A stretch of 64,000 nucleotides of DNA, taken from contig CAZGCA010000012.1 of assembly GCA_964524145.1 (NCBI GenBank), positions 1-64,000 of the forward strand, given 5' to 3'. The translations under genes were made by a program, and so were the position numbers. Of the stretch, positions 8,128 through 20,200 are shown in pieces (position 1 is the stretch's first letter; each line of letters begins with the position of its first letter). The stretch comes from CAZGCA01 sp964524145 (GTDB taxonomy: Bacteria; Hydrogenedentota; CAZGCA01). Under the pieces are notes generated by a model. It worked only from the letters and a program-made list of their open reading frames with translations. It did no database searches and was not told the DNA's origin.

Positions 8128-8187
8128 TGTAGCGTCCGGACGCCGGGCACATTCTGTCTAGCCTGTAATTGGTTTCGATGGTGAGAA

Positions 8188-10278
8188 ATGTCTACTGAGT
8201 ACTCTATGGATGTTCGCCGGCAGCTTGAATCGGTTATAGCCGATGCGCGACTGCACGTTGAACGCTATCCCGCGCGCTACGATACCGGAGACCGTCTTGC
8301 GGTCCGGATAAAGGGCGTGTCCCCGGCGCACGAGGCCAATGCAACGCTCGAGATAGAACGGTTTGTCGGCGGCGGGTTCGCCGGCCAGGTGTATCGGGCG
8401 CGTCTGGTCCGACTCGAACCGGTTGGCGGTTCCGTGGAAGGGCTCGAAATCGGCGAACACTACGCCGTCAAGATACTCATCCCGCCGTCGGGGTTCTCGT
8501 GCGTGTTCCGCAACGCCATCTACTGGCTCGCGTACCAGGGTCCGTTCTCTGCACAGGTCAACCAGGCGGCGGCGCGCGTCGGCGTGCTCTGGCAGAAGCT
8601 GATCCGTCGTGCCGCCCGGTCGATCCTTGACACGGAACAGGCCATTGTGGACGTGTTCGCAACCTTTTACGATCCAGCGTTAGGCAGCCACGGCGAGATC
8701 AGCGAGTGGGTTGACGGCCGCAACTGGCGGTTCGAGATCGACGACAGGCTGTTTGCGCGCAGGAAATGGAGACGCGAGGGGAGACCGCTCGACGGAACGG
8801 TAAGGGCCCACGAATACCTTGCCAAACGCCGGTTCATGGCGAAGGTGGTGGGGCTGATGCATGTGGTCGGCGCGCCGGAACTCGCGCGACAGTACGAGTG
8901 GTGGACCGCAAAGAGCCAGCCGAACGCGCTTAAACGGCTCGAGTCGGGCGACGAACCCGACGAAGGGTTGACTGCCATAGACTTCCGGGCCGGGCTCGCG
9001 CTGCTCCCGTTCCTGCCGATGAGTCCGGCGGACTTCAAGCTGATCGTCAAGGGGTTGCTGCGCGGCGACTTGGTCCAGTTCGACCGAGGCAGGCTCGACC
9101 GGCTCGCGGAATTCATCGATATGAACAAGGACGAGTTCGTCGACCTGATGCCGGCGTTCATGGAACTGCAAGAAGCCGAGAAGACGTACCGGGCGTCGCT
9201 GCCCGACATCACTCATCACGGTCTGCGCCTGATAACGGACGCCGCCCTGCGCCGGTCGGTAGTGGCCGGTCTCGTGGACGGCTGGTCACGGCTCAGGCTT
9301 GTTGACGCGGTCCACGCGCGCCGGTTGACACGATCCAACGCCGCGTTCACGCTGTTTCTCATCGCAGGCGCGGTACCGCTGTTCGGCAGGTTCTTCCGCC
9401 GCGTGTGGGGCGACGCGAGTTACGCGAGCCACGTTCGTGCCGCGTTCACGAGCTGGGACTACTTCCGCCGTGCGCTTCGTGCCAAGCAGGCCGAAAGCCT
9501 CATTGCATGGTACCGGGACGGCCGCGCCTGCGAGCAACGCGCGCTGCGGCTCGTCGACCGGCCGTTTCGTTTCTGGCTCCAACGTTTTCTGCTGACATGG
9601 CTCCCGCCGAAATGGCACAGGTTTCTCGCCGAGCCACGGTTTGCCTGGACGAAGTTCAAAGACACCGTCACGTACCCGATCAGGTTCTACTTCGACGCGG
9701 AGTTCCGCGAAGAATGGCTCACGGAACAGATCGAGGACGGTCGCGCCGAAGGCATGCTCAACGACGCCGAAGCCGAGCAGATTCTCCAGAAGGTGAAAGA
9801 CCCGTACATCCAGAAATACCTCAAGTGCGTCGCGGTTCACCTTTGCACGTTGCCGATCACGCAAGTCGTGGCGGCAGTTGTTGCGGTGTACGCGATGATT
9901 CGTTTCGGCGAGACCTGGGGGCAAGGGTTGCTATACGCCGCCGCTGTGCTTGCCATCTTCCAGGGGTTACCCATCTCGCCCGGATCGCTCGTTCGCGGAA
10001 CCTACGTCGTCTACCTGATGATACGCGAGCGCAACATCAGGAACTATTGGCTTGCAGTCCTGGTCTCGTACTGGCACTACGTCGGCTACCTCGGGTTCCC
10101 GCTCCAGATGGTGCAGCAGTACCCGTCGCTCGCGCGGTTCATGGCAGGCCGCTGGGCCACACGGCTGACCCGTATTGTGCCGGTATTCGGCGAACGCGGC
10201 GCGCTGCTCGAACACTTTGTCTTCGACCTCTTCTTCAACGTTCCGCTCTCGTTGAAACGGACGCTCAGCGGCAGGTAG
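8188..10278 (+). CDS. Membrane protein with divergent protein-kinase-like N-terminal domain
   Basis: 696 aa, no close family recognised. The N-terminal part has kinase landmarks in order: a glycine-rich loop GGGFAGQVYRA (61-71), HYAVKIL with Lys95 as the candidate ATP-anchoring lysine, a hinge-like EWVDG near 173, a catalytic-loop-like WWTAKSQPNAL (238-248, Lys242, Asn246) and a DFG-like IDFRAG (Asp265). The HRD aspartate appears to be replaced by Thr240, so it may be a pseudokinase. The C-terminal 350 residues are basic and hydrophobic with probable membrane segments (about 395-410, 555-600, 620-650). Lipid- or sugar-directed kinase-like function is conceivable but unproven. GGTGAG precedes the ATG; the gene stands alone. 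Confidence 0.6.
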   Translation: MSTEYSMDVRRQLESVIADARLHVERYPARYDTGDRLAVRIKGVSPAHEANATLEIERFVGGGFAGQVYRARLVRLEPVGGSVEGLEIGEHYAVKILIPPSGFSCVFRNAIYWLAYQGPFSAQVNQAAARVGVLWQKLIRRAARSILDTEQAIVDVFATFYDPALGSHGEISEWVDGRNWRFEIDDRLFARRKWRREGRPLDGTVRAHEYLAKRRFMAKVVGLMHVVGAPELARQYEWWTAKSQPNALKRLESGDEPDEGLTAIDFRAGLALLPFLPMSPADFKLIVKGLLRGDLVQFDRGRLDRLAEFIDMNKDEFVDLMPAFMELQEAEKTYRASLPDITHHGLRLITDAALRRSVVAGLVDGWSRLRLVDAVHARRLTRSNAAFTLFLIAGAVPLFGRFFRRVWGDASYASHVRAAFTSWDYFRRALRAKQAESLIAWYRDGRACEQRALRLVDRPFRFWLQRFLLTWLPPKWHRFLAEPRFAWTKFKDTVTYPIRFYFDAEFREEWLTEQIEDGRAEGMLNDAEAEQILQKVKDPYIQKYLKCVAVHLCTLPITQVVAAVVAVYAMIRFGETWGQGLLYAAAVLAIFQGLPISPGSLVRGTYVVYLMIRERNIRNYWLAVLVSYWHYVGYLGFPLQMVQQYPSLARFMAGRWATRLTRIVPVFGERGALLEHFVFDLFFNVPLSLKRTLSGR

Positions 10279-10988
10279 CCCTCCCCAGAAACGTCACGTC
10301 ACAAGTGTTCCTATCGGCGATAATCGGATGTTTCGATTCGTACAGTCGCCTTGGTGCTCCGGCTGGTAAGTTCGGTCACGTATTCGTATGACTTTTTGTG
10401 CTCATCATCCTCGCCGTGACCTGTCATTCTGAGCGCCACAGCTGCACGAAGAATCTCCGTCAAGCCGACAGCTTATCGGTAGCAGATTCCGGTGCACGTG
10501 TGGCTGCTGTCAAGCCTCCCAAGAGCGGAAGCTGATTCTCCCCTCGATACTGTTGGCGACGCACCATGATTTGCCAGGACATCGGCTTTGGCGTCCAAGA
10601 ACCGGAGCGATTGAGTTGATGCAGAGTGCACTGTGGGAGCACAAGTGTTAGAGGGCCAGCGTCAAGTCCTGTGATCTCGAACGGCCCCGGCCTCTTCCCG
10701 GTTTGTGCAGATTTTGTGCAAAGTCACCACGAAATCTTGATTATCGAGGGTGACCTTGAGTGAACTGGGATGACAATGAGTGAAAGACAAGCCATTGCCC
10801 CAATATGGGCTGCGATGCATCATATTAGTAGCCAATCGGTTACGAGATCGATGAGCGAGAATCCCGCCCTCTCCGCCATACGCGTCTTGCGCGGCCTGAC
10901 CTCTTGCGTTGACGCTTTCCAGTGCTTGGAGCACCTCCCACCGGCGGGAATCTCGTCCATGCCGAAAACGGTGCAGTCGAGCAAGTCT
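10279..10988. other. Gene-less stretch
   Basis: About 700 nt with no convincing gene. Frames on either strand lack ribosome-binding sites and protein-like composition. It contains the dispersed motif at 10422-10462 and leads into the carB promoter. A minus-strand frame contains a prepilin-like GFSLIDLV, judged fortuitous. Confidence 0.55.
10422..10462. repeat. Short dispersed motif (TGTCATTCTGAGCG ... GAAGAATCTC)
   Basis: Begins TGTCATTCTGAGCG and contains GAAGAATCTCCGTC, a variant of the widespread intergenic repeat also seen at 1536-1572. Function unknown. Confidence 0.5.
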
Positions 10989-11018
10989 TGACATAAGCCC
11001 ACCATTTCCTGTTTAATT
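10989..11018 (+). promoter_or_regulatory. Candidate carB promoter
   Basis: Perfect TTGACA (10989-10994), an 18-nt spacer and TTTAAT (11013-11018). It would give a leader of about 110 nt before carB. I could not identify a PyrR site, riboswitch or attenuator in that leader. Confidence 0.55.
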
Positions 11019-11134
11019 CGTCCACGGGCAACAGGTGAGGGCGCTGATCTGCCACTCGTTGCCCCGTCAAAACGGACTTCGACCGCATCTGGACGCCTGT
11101 ATGGAACCGCCCGCAGGAAGAGAAAGGAAGGCAC

Positions 11135-14335
<3,201 letters not shown>

Positions 14336-14535
14336 GCGTGGCAATAGGCTGGTATGATCAGACGAATCCAGTCATGAGAGTAGTTGGATATCGCACTCGT
14401 GTCCTCGACTTTGACATGCGCCTGCAGGTTCACGTTTAGTGCGTTTGCAGAAGCAATTCTCCCATATGCGTCTGCGTGTACCGGGTGATGAAGCTGAGCA
14501 GACTAATCCGTGAACACCAAGTGAAACGGAGATTC

Positions 14536-14907
14536 ATGTCAACGCGGGGGATTCTCCTCTGCGTCGTCGGAGGCGCCGCGCTCATCTGTTTCGGGTGCGG
14601 CTTGCTCACCAGCAAACGTGTCGCGTTGCAGGATGGCCGTGCCCCGCGTGACCCCGAAACCGGAATCCTCGTCGGCGCTGAACCGCGCAACCTTCGCTCT
14701 ACCGTCCCCGCCCGCAAAGTCAGTTTCGGCTCCCAATCCGATGCCGGCGCCAAAACCCGAAGCAGACTCATGACCGTAATGCATACCCTCAAGAAGCGCG
14801 GTTTCCACCCAGCTTCCCAACTCAAGCTCGTCCTTGACCAACTCGCCAACGACATCTCCTTGGAACCCTTCCCGCTTCTCTTCTCACGAGATTGCCCCTG
14901 TCACTGA
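14536..14907 (+). CDS. Hypothetical exported protein or truncated gene
   Basis: 123 aa from ATG 14536, after GGAG. A short basic and hydrophobic leader (GILLCVVGGAALICFGCG) resembles a signal or lipoprotein peptide but has no good lipobox. It is followed by RDPETGILVGAEPRNL, a segment reminiscent of the N-terminus of exported alpha/beta hydrolases, then composition that looks less protein-like up to the stop. It may be the intact start of a gene whose remainder was lost or frame-shifted. It sits directly behind carB, inside the islet bounded by the two carB ends. Confidence 0.4.
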   Translation: MSTRGILLCVVGGAALICFGCGLLTSKRVALQDGRAPRDPETGILVGAEPRNLRSTVPARKVSFGSQSDAGAKTRSRLMTVMHTLKKRGFHPASQLKLVLDQLANDISLEPFPLLFSRDCPCH

Positions 14908-14935
14908 AGGATTACGTCCTATGCTGAAAACCAAG

Positions 14936-14964
14936 TTGACAGCGAGGAGCAAAGGTGGTAAAAT
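14936..14964 (+). promoter_or_regulatory. Strong candidate sigma-70 promoter of the islet operon
   Basis: Perfect TTGACA (14936-14941), exactly 17 nt, then TAAAAT (14959-14964, 5 of 6). It points at the methyltransferase/transporter/AsnB operon and would produce a leader of about 355 nt. Confidence 0.6.
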
Positions 14965-15325
14965 CAAACGCGGGTAGTGCCGTTCGCTTCTTGCTGATTG
15001 TCATAACCAGTTGATATTTCATAAGTCTCAACTGCATTGCAGATGAAATGGGTCGTTTTTCTGTGCGTTGTGTTCTAGCCATATGTTCTGCCTTCTTCTT
15101 GACTTTAGCCGATACGAGAAGGTCCTACTGCATTATCTGGGTTAAAGCACGCAATGAACCAACGGAGGGCAGCGGATCAGGAGCTATCCCGTTCCTTTCT
15201 GTTGAACATGTGAGGAGTTGTGTGGCGCAACTCGACAAGGTTACCTTAGCCTACCCCAGAAGTAGTCCAAACATTGGGGATCACCTCGCAGCTCGGCACA
15301 GCCACAGATAGAAAGAGAGGTAGTT
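14965..15325 (+). other. Long untranslated leader or gene-less stretch before the islet operon
   Basis: About 360 nt between the candidate promoter and the methyltransferase gene. A frame of 87 codons from 15048 lacks a ribosome-binding site and resembles no protein known to me. No terminator-like hairpin with a T-run is obvious, so a long leader is possible. Confidence 0.4.
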
Positions 15326-16105
15326 ATGAAAACACAGCATCGAATGCAATTCCCGCGTAGCTCTGCACACGATCTTGAGCAAGACGAGGCGTTCTTCTAT
15401 GTGGTGGAGTCAGGCAAGAAGCGAAAGATCCGTTTTCATGATTACGATGAGATATACAAAATACCGGGCCTCTACGAACAACTGTTCTATGAGAGACTCA
15501 AGTGCAAATCCCCGGACAAGGTAACAGAAATCCTGAAGTCCGCGGTTTCTCAATCTGAAGACAATTTCACCGAACTCAGAGTGTTGGATTTAGGTGCCGG
15601 CAATGGAATGATGGGCGAGTTATTGAAGAAAGAAGGGGTATCAAGACTTGTTGGGGTTGACATTATTTCTGAAGCACGTGATGCAACAGAGCGAGACAGA
15701 CCATGGGTATACGATGCTTATTATGTTGAAGACTTCTGTGCTTTGGGCGATGAGCAGCGCGAGGAAATCGGATCCTGGTCGTTGGACTGCATGACGTCTG
15801 TTGCGGCGCTAGGCTTCGGGGACATCCCTACCAAAGCATTTGTGGAAGCATTCAATATCATTCAGAGTCAAGGTTGGGTGGCCTTCAATATAAAGGAAAC
15901 ATTCCTTGACAGAAGTGATACGAGCGGTTTCTCGAAAACAATACGCGAACTGATATTCTCCGAATATCTGGATTTGTGTCACCTTGCGCGCTACCGTCAT
16001 AGGCTCTCAATAGAAGGCGAGCCTTTGTTCTATTTCGCGATAGCAGGACGCAAGAATGGCGATCTTACCCAGGAGTTCTTGCAATCTGTGGACCTGTCGC
16101 TTTGA
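15326..16105 (+). CDS. Class I SAM-dependent methyltransferase
   Basis: 259 aa. The SAM-binding motif I is VLDLGAGNGMMGELL at about 86-100, followed by the acidic end of strand two (LVGVDI), characteristic of the Rossmann-like methyltransferase fold. The substrate cannot be told from sequence. G+C is visibly lower than in carB (about 48% in 15541-15600 against 67% in 13021-13080, hand-counted samples), suggesting transfer. It is the first gene of a probable operon with a solute ABC transporter and an AsnB-like enzyme, with GAGAGG ahead of the ATG. Confidence 0.82.
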   Translation: MKTQHRMQFPRSSAHDLEQDEAFFYVVESGKKRKIRFHDYDEIYKIPGLYEQLFYERLKCKSPDKVTEILKSAVSQSEDNFTELRVLDLGAGNGMMGELLKKEGVSRLVGVDIISEARDATERDRPWVYDAYYVEDFCALGDEQREEIGSWSLDCMTSVAALGFGDIPTKAFVEAFNIIQSQGWVAFNIKETFLDRSDTSGFSKTIRELIFSEYLDLCHLARYRHRLSIEGEPLFYFAIAGRKNGDLTQEFLQSVDLSL

Positions 16106-16138
16106 CTATCCTCAGCGAACCTAAGGAGAGAAGAAATC

Positions 16139-16894
16139 ATTATCCTGAAGGATGTGAACAAATCTTTCGATGGTGGAGCCTCGTATGCCGTTCGGGATCT
16201 GTCGCTGGAGGTCGCTGAAGGAGAAACCCTGGTATTGCTGGGGTCGTCAGGATGCGGGAAGACCACGACCCTGAAAACGATCAATCGACTGATCGAACCC
16301 ACCAGCGGCTACATCGAAGTGGACGGACGAGACGTTTCCACGTGTGATCCGGTGGAACTGCGGCGCTCGATAGGTTATGTATTTCAAGGCATCGGCCTTT
16401 TCCCACATTTGACCGTGCGGCAGAATGTAGAGATCGTGCCACGCCTTCTCGGATGGGACGCGGCGAAGCGGCGCGACAGAGCACACGAGCTGCTCGACAT
16501 CATGGGCCTGCCGCCTGAAGAGTATGCTGCGAGGCTTCCCGCAGAACTCTCAGGAGGCCAGCAACAGCGCGTGGGCGTGGCGCGGGCGCTTGCCTCCGAT
16601 CCCTCTTATCTTCTGATGGATGAGCCGTTCGGGGCTCTGGATGCCTTAAGCCGGGACACCTTGCAGCAAGAACTGCTGATGGTGAAGGAACGGCTTCAGA
16701 AGACGATTGTCTTTGTCACACACGACATCTTCGAAGCAATCACGCTGGCCCACCGAATTGCGATTCTTCACGAGGGAAATCTCGAGCAAATAGGCAGCAA
16801 GGAAGAGGTGCAGCGCAGGCCCGCCAGTCCGTTCGTGCGTGAACTGTTTGACAAGCCCGCGAAGCAGTTGAAACTGTTTTCCCAATCACGATGA
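16139..16894 (+). CDS. Compatible-solute (OpuA/ProV-type) ABC transporter ATPase
   Basis: About 251 aa. Walker A GSSGCGKTTT, Q-loop YVFQGIGLFPHL, signature LSGGQQQR and Walker B LLMDEPFGALD followed by the H-loop THD are all intact. The pattern is that of the glycine betaine/proline/choline importer ATPases, but the C-terminal CBS pair found in ProV and OpuCA is absent. Start choice: the only standard start, GTG 16154, would delete most of the first beta strand (IILKDVNKSFDG). AAGGAG at 16123-16128 is spaced for ATT 16139 or ATC 16136, so a rare start codon is likely. It overlaps the next gene by 4 nt (ATGA). Confidence 0.85.
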   Translation: MILKDVNKSFDGGASYAVRDLSLEVAEGETLVLLGSSGCGKTTTLKTINRLIEPTSGYIEVDGRDVSTCDPVELRRSIGYVFQGIGLFPHLTVRQNVEIVPRLLGWDAAKRRDRAHELLDIMGLPPEEYAARLPAELSGGQQQRVGVARALASDPSYLLMDEPFGALDALSRDTLQQELLMVKERLQKTIVFVTHDIFEAITLAHRIAILHEGNLEQIGSKEEVQRRPASPFVRELFDKPAKQLKLFSQSR

Positions 16895-18483
16895 TGGACT
16901 CGAGTATGACAAACTTCATATTAGAGCGGCTGCCTGAACTTTGGCTAAGGACCGGTGAACATATCCTCCTAACAGGGTTGTCTACTGCCTGTGCCGTCGT
17001 AGTCGGGATGCCTCTTGGTATTCTCGCATCAAGGCGCGTGTGGCTCAGAGGACCGGTCCTTTCGGTTGTTGGAATCCTTCAGACCATCCCCAGCCTGGCG
17101 ATGCTGGCTATCTTGTTAGCCCTCCTGCACAAAATCGGCGAGGCGCCCGCTATCATAGCCCTAATACTCTATGCCCTGCTGCCCATTGTCCGTAACACCC
17201 TTACGGGAATCGAAGGCGTGCCTCCCCAAGCGTCGGAGGCGGCACGAGGAATAGGCATGACAGATCGACAGCAACTGTGGATGGTGGAATTGCCTCTCGC
17301 TTTGCCCGTTATCGTCGCCGGTATACGAACTGCCGCCGTTGCCGGAGTAGGTATCGCCACACTTTCTGCGTTCATCGGCGCAGGCGGCCTCGGGCAGTTC
17401 ATCAATCGAGGTCTGGCGCTTAGCGACACGCGGCTCATTCTTCTTGGCGCCATCCCGGCGGCTCTGCTTGCCCTATTGGTCGATGCCGCAATTGGCGCCG
17501 CGGGATCGGGTCTTCGACCCGTGCCAACCACAGAGAGAGCATCGTTGAGACGCAGAGCCAGACCGCTTACGGTCTCTTTGCCAATCATTATGCTCGCGGT
17601 GGGTTTTCTTGCCTACGTGACGGGCTCTTCATCATCTGTTTCACCATGCCGGGCGTCCGATTCACGTGATGGCACAATTAGAATCGGATCGAAGAACTTT
17701 ACCGAGCAAATCATCCTTGGTGAGTTGATGGCGCAAATGATCGAGGCCCATACAGATATTGTCGTTGAACGCAAGTTTAATCTTGGTGGGACAATGATCT
17801 GCCATGGCGCCATGGTGAACGAACAAATCGATCTTTACGCGGAATACACAGGGACGGCCCTCACGGCGATTCTCAATCGAGCCGTAATTGCTGATCCGGA
17901 CGAGGCCCTCAATAATGTGCGACAGGCGTATCGCGACCAGTTTGACATAGAATGGCTGGAGCCTTTCGGATTCAACAATACGTACACAATTACCGTGAGA
18001 AAGCAGGATGCTGATCGATACGGGTGGAAAAACATCTCTGGCCTCGCATCGAGATCTCGAGACCTCCGCGCCGGCTTCACTGCCGAATTCGCCGAGAGAC
18101 CTGATGGATATCCCGGGCTCCGTCAGCATTACGGTTATGCCTTTGGTGAGGTCAGAGATTTGGACCCAGCCATAATGTATGAAGCCATTGCAAACGACGA
18201 GGTGGACGTCATTTGCGCGTTTGCAACAGACGGTCGGATCGCAGCGTATGAGCTTCAGCCGCTAAACGACGATCTGGGGTTCTTTCCTCCATACCGGGCG
18301 GCTCCCGTGATCCGTAGCAGTCTCTTGCTCGTCCATCCTGATTCACGTGGCGCCCTTGCTCCGCTCGCAGGGCTTATTCAAGACGAGGCGATGCAGCGCC
18401 TTAACTTTGAAGTGGACGGAAATGGACGCACCCCGGAAAAGGTCGTTCGTGAATTTTTGACGGCTCAGGCCCTACTCGAATAA
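16891..18483 (+). CDS. Fused permease / substrate-binding protein of a compatible-solute ABC importer (OpuABC type)
   Basis: 530 aa. Residues about 15-215 form an integral membrane permease with several hydrophobic helices and the EAA-like loop ASEAARGIGMTDRQQLWMVELPLALP. After a further membrane segment (about 232-248) comes a periplasmic binding domain of the ProX/OpuCC class, starting IRIGSKNFTEQIILGELMAQ and including IDLYAEYTGTA. The order permease then binding protein matches fused OpuA-type importers, so only the ATPase is needed as partner and it is encoded just upstream with an ATGA overlap. The expected substrate is a quaternary-ammonium or similar osmolyte; this is inference. Confidence 0.88.
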   Translation: MMDSSMTNFILERLPELWLRTGEHILLTGLSTACAVVVGMPLGILASRRVWLRGPVLSVVGILQTIPSLAMLAILLALLHKIGEAPAIIALILYALLPIVRNTLTGIEGVPPQASEAARGIGMTDRQQLWMVELPLALPVIVAGIRTAAVAGVGIATLSAFIGAGGLGQFINRGLALSDTRLILLGAIPAALLALLVDAAIGAAGSGLRPVPTTERASLRRRARPLTVSLPIIMLAVGFLAYVTGSSSSVSPCRASDSRDGTIRIGSKNFTEQIILGELMAQMIEAHTDIVVERKFNLGGTMICHGAMVNEQIDLYAEYTGTALTAILNRAVIADPDEALNNVRQAYRDQFDIEWLEPFGFNNTYTITVRKQDADRYGWKNISGLASRSRDLRAGFTAEFAERPDGYPGLRQHYGYAFGEVRDLDPAIMYEAIANDEVDVICAFATDGRIAAYELQPLNDDLGFFPPYRAAPVIRSSLLLVHPDSRGALAPLAGLIQDEAMQRLNFEVDGNGRTPEKVVREFLTAQALLE

Positions 18484-18496
18484 GGAAGACGTACTT

Positions 18497-19996
18497 ATGA
18501 GTGGCATAGCGGGAATGTGGGGAAGTAGCGACGAAGAGAGCGTTCGGCAGATGATGCGACTGCTTGGCCACCGGGGTCCGGACGTCCAGGGGCTATGTCA
18601 GTGTCAAGATGGAACACTGGGCCATCTGGGCCTTTCAATCATGGACCTGAAGGGTGGGAACCAGGCTATCCCCAACGACCAGCCTCGGATAATCGCCGAT
18701 GGGAGAATCTATGATCTGCCTTCGTCAGAGGAAAGACCTTCCCACAGCCACGGACTTGAGGCGCGGAGCGACGCCGAATTTGCGCTACGCCTATACGGCG
18801 AGCTGGGCATGGGCATGGTGCATCGTCTCGACGGGGTGTTTGCGTTGGCCATCGCAGACGGCGAAGACATATTCCTTGCGCGCGACGGCATCGGCGTCAA
18901 GCCCCTCTACTATGCAAACGGAGGCGAAGCGTTCGTGTTTGCTTCTGAACTTAAGGCGTTCGAGGGATTGACCGATGACGCAAAGGAATTTCCACCTGGC
19001 ACATGGTTCCATTCAAAGATCGGTTTCAGGCCCTTCTACACAGTGCCGGAGGCGGCACCGCGGGATATGCCCCTAGGATTCCGCCTGATGCTCCTTCGCA
19101 AAACCTTAGAGCGCGCTGTTATCAAGCGTTTGACGAGCCACATCCCCGTGGGCGTTTTTCTCTCGGGTGGACTTGACAGCAGCATCATCGCCGCCATAGT
19201 TCGCCGCCATGTAGACACGCTGCATACCTTTTCGGTTGGGATTGAAGGAAGTCGGGATCTAGAAGCGGCGCGTGTGGTCGCACAGTATTTGCACAGTGCA
19301 CATCATGAATATGTGTTTACTGCTGACGAGGTCAGGGAAACACTACCGCAAATCATCTACCACTTGGAATCCTTCGACCAAGACCTTGTACGAAGCGCCA
19401 TCCCGTGCTTTTTTGCGTCTCGGTTGGCCGCTGATCACGTAAGAGTCGTTCTGACCGGGGAAGGCGCAGATGAACTGTTCGCTGGTTACGCCTACCAGCA
19501 AGACATCCAGGATCCCAATGCCCTTCACCAGGAACTGCGCCGGTCGGTGACAGGCCTGCATAACATAGGCCTTCAACGCGGCGACCGACTGACAATGGCT
19601 TGCTCCCTCGAAGGGCGCGTTCCTTTCTTGGATGTTGAGATGGTCGAATTCGCGCTCACCATACCTACGGAATTGAAGCTCTACAGGCAGGATGATGGAA
19701 GGCGCATAGAGAAGTGGATTCTTCGAAGGGCCTATGAGGATCTTCTCCCCCCACAAATCGTCTGGCGAACCAAGGAACAGTTTGATGAAGGCAGTGGCAC
19801 AACAGATCTCATGGCGGAAATCTGCAAAAGCGGGCTCTCACCAGGCGAGGCCCACGAGTATGCTCAGCGATACCCCGAAGACGGATTGCGTTCGCCAGAA
19901 GAATGTATGTATCACCAAGTGCTGGTAGACGTTTTCTCAAACGCCGAACCTATACGCCGAAACGTAGCTAGGTGGTCGGACCGACATTTCGATTAG
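18497..19996 (+). CDS. AsnB-like amidotransferase lacking the glutaminase cysteine
   Basis: 499 aa, somewhat shorter than E. coli AsnB (about 554). The N-terminal class II glutaminase-like domain starts MSGIAGMWG where functional enzymes have Cys at position 2, so glutamine hydrolysis should be lost and free ammonia or another amine used. The remaining glutaminase-fold landmarks HRGPD and ARDGIGVKPLYY are present. The synthetase domain is intact: PP-loop FLSGGLDSS, LTGEGADELFAGY, CSLEGRVPFLD and WRTKEQFDEG. It would adenylate a carboxylate and form an amide; aspartate is the default but the context suggests another acid. It starts 13 nt after the transporter gene and belongs to the same unit. 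Confidence 0.82.
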   Translation: MSGIAGMWGSSDEESVRQMMRLLGHRGPDVQGLCQCQDGTLGHLGLSIMDLKGGNQAIPNDQPRIIADGRIYDLPSSEERPSHSHGLEARSDAEFALRLYGELGMGMVHRLDGVFALAIADGEDIFLARDGIGVKPLYYANGGEAFVFASELKAFEGLTDDAKEFPPGTWFHSKIGFRPFYTVPEAAPRDMPLGFRLMLLRKTLERAVIKRLTSHIPVGVFLSGGLDSSIIAAIVRRHVDTLHTFSVGIEGSRDLEAARVVAQYLHSAHHEYVFTADEVRETLPQIIYHLESFDQDLVRSAIPCFFASRLAADHVRVVLTGEGADELFAGYAYQQDIQDPNALHQELRRSVTGLHNIGLQRGDRLTMACSLEGRVPFLDVEMVEFALTIPTELKLYRQDDGRRIEKWILRRAYEDLLPPQIVWRTKEQFDEGSGTTDLMAEICKSGLSPGEAHEYAQRYPEDGLRSPEECMYHQVLVDVFSNAEPIRRNVARWSDRHFD

Positions 19997-20023
19997 TTCC
20001 TGTCGCGGAAAACGATTCTGGAT

Positions 20024-20104
20024 GCAGTCCGAGGCATACGCGCCCGGAAACAAGGCGGATATACCGTCAAATCGCTGCACGATTATCACAAGGACATCAA
20101 GTGA
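20024..20104 (+). pseudogene. Orphan duplicate of the carB 3' end
   Basis: 27 codons matching the C-terminus of CarB, ending GGYTVKSLHDYHKDIK then TGA. Over the last 72 nt it agrees with true carB (14264-14335) at 61 positions. Differences are mainly synonymous third positions, and the final 22 nt before the stop are identical. There is no start or upstream carB sequence. The pattern means the copy evolved in a functional carB elsewhere and was brought here, or stayed behind, during insertion of the intervening islet. Confidence 0.85.
20081..20102 (+). repeat. 22-nt direct repeat, right copy
   Basis: Identical to 14312-14333; marks the right boundary of the islet. Confidence 0.6.
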
Positions 20105-20200
20105 GGGCGGTAGCAGACTCGAACGCAGGCGGGCCGAGCGCGAAGTAGCAGCTCTGTGGTCAGATACGCGGGTTAGGCTTGCCGAGACCCGGCCATGAGA

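Noticed and set aside
7600..8150. Several overlapping short frames across the tandem repeats
   Set aside because: They simply translate the palindromic repeat (recurrent QACLSPAYWTASCPTEQR-type ends) on both strands; no ribosome-binding sites.
10820..11134. Minus-strand frame containing GFSLIDLV, like a type IV prepilin start
   Set aside because: The motif lies far from the frame's start, is followed by only a few residues before a stop, and the frame overlaps the carB promoter; likely coincidence.
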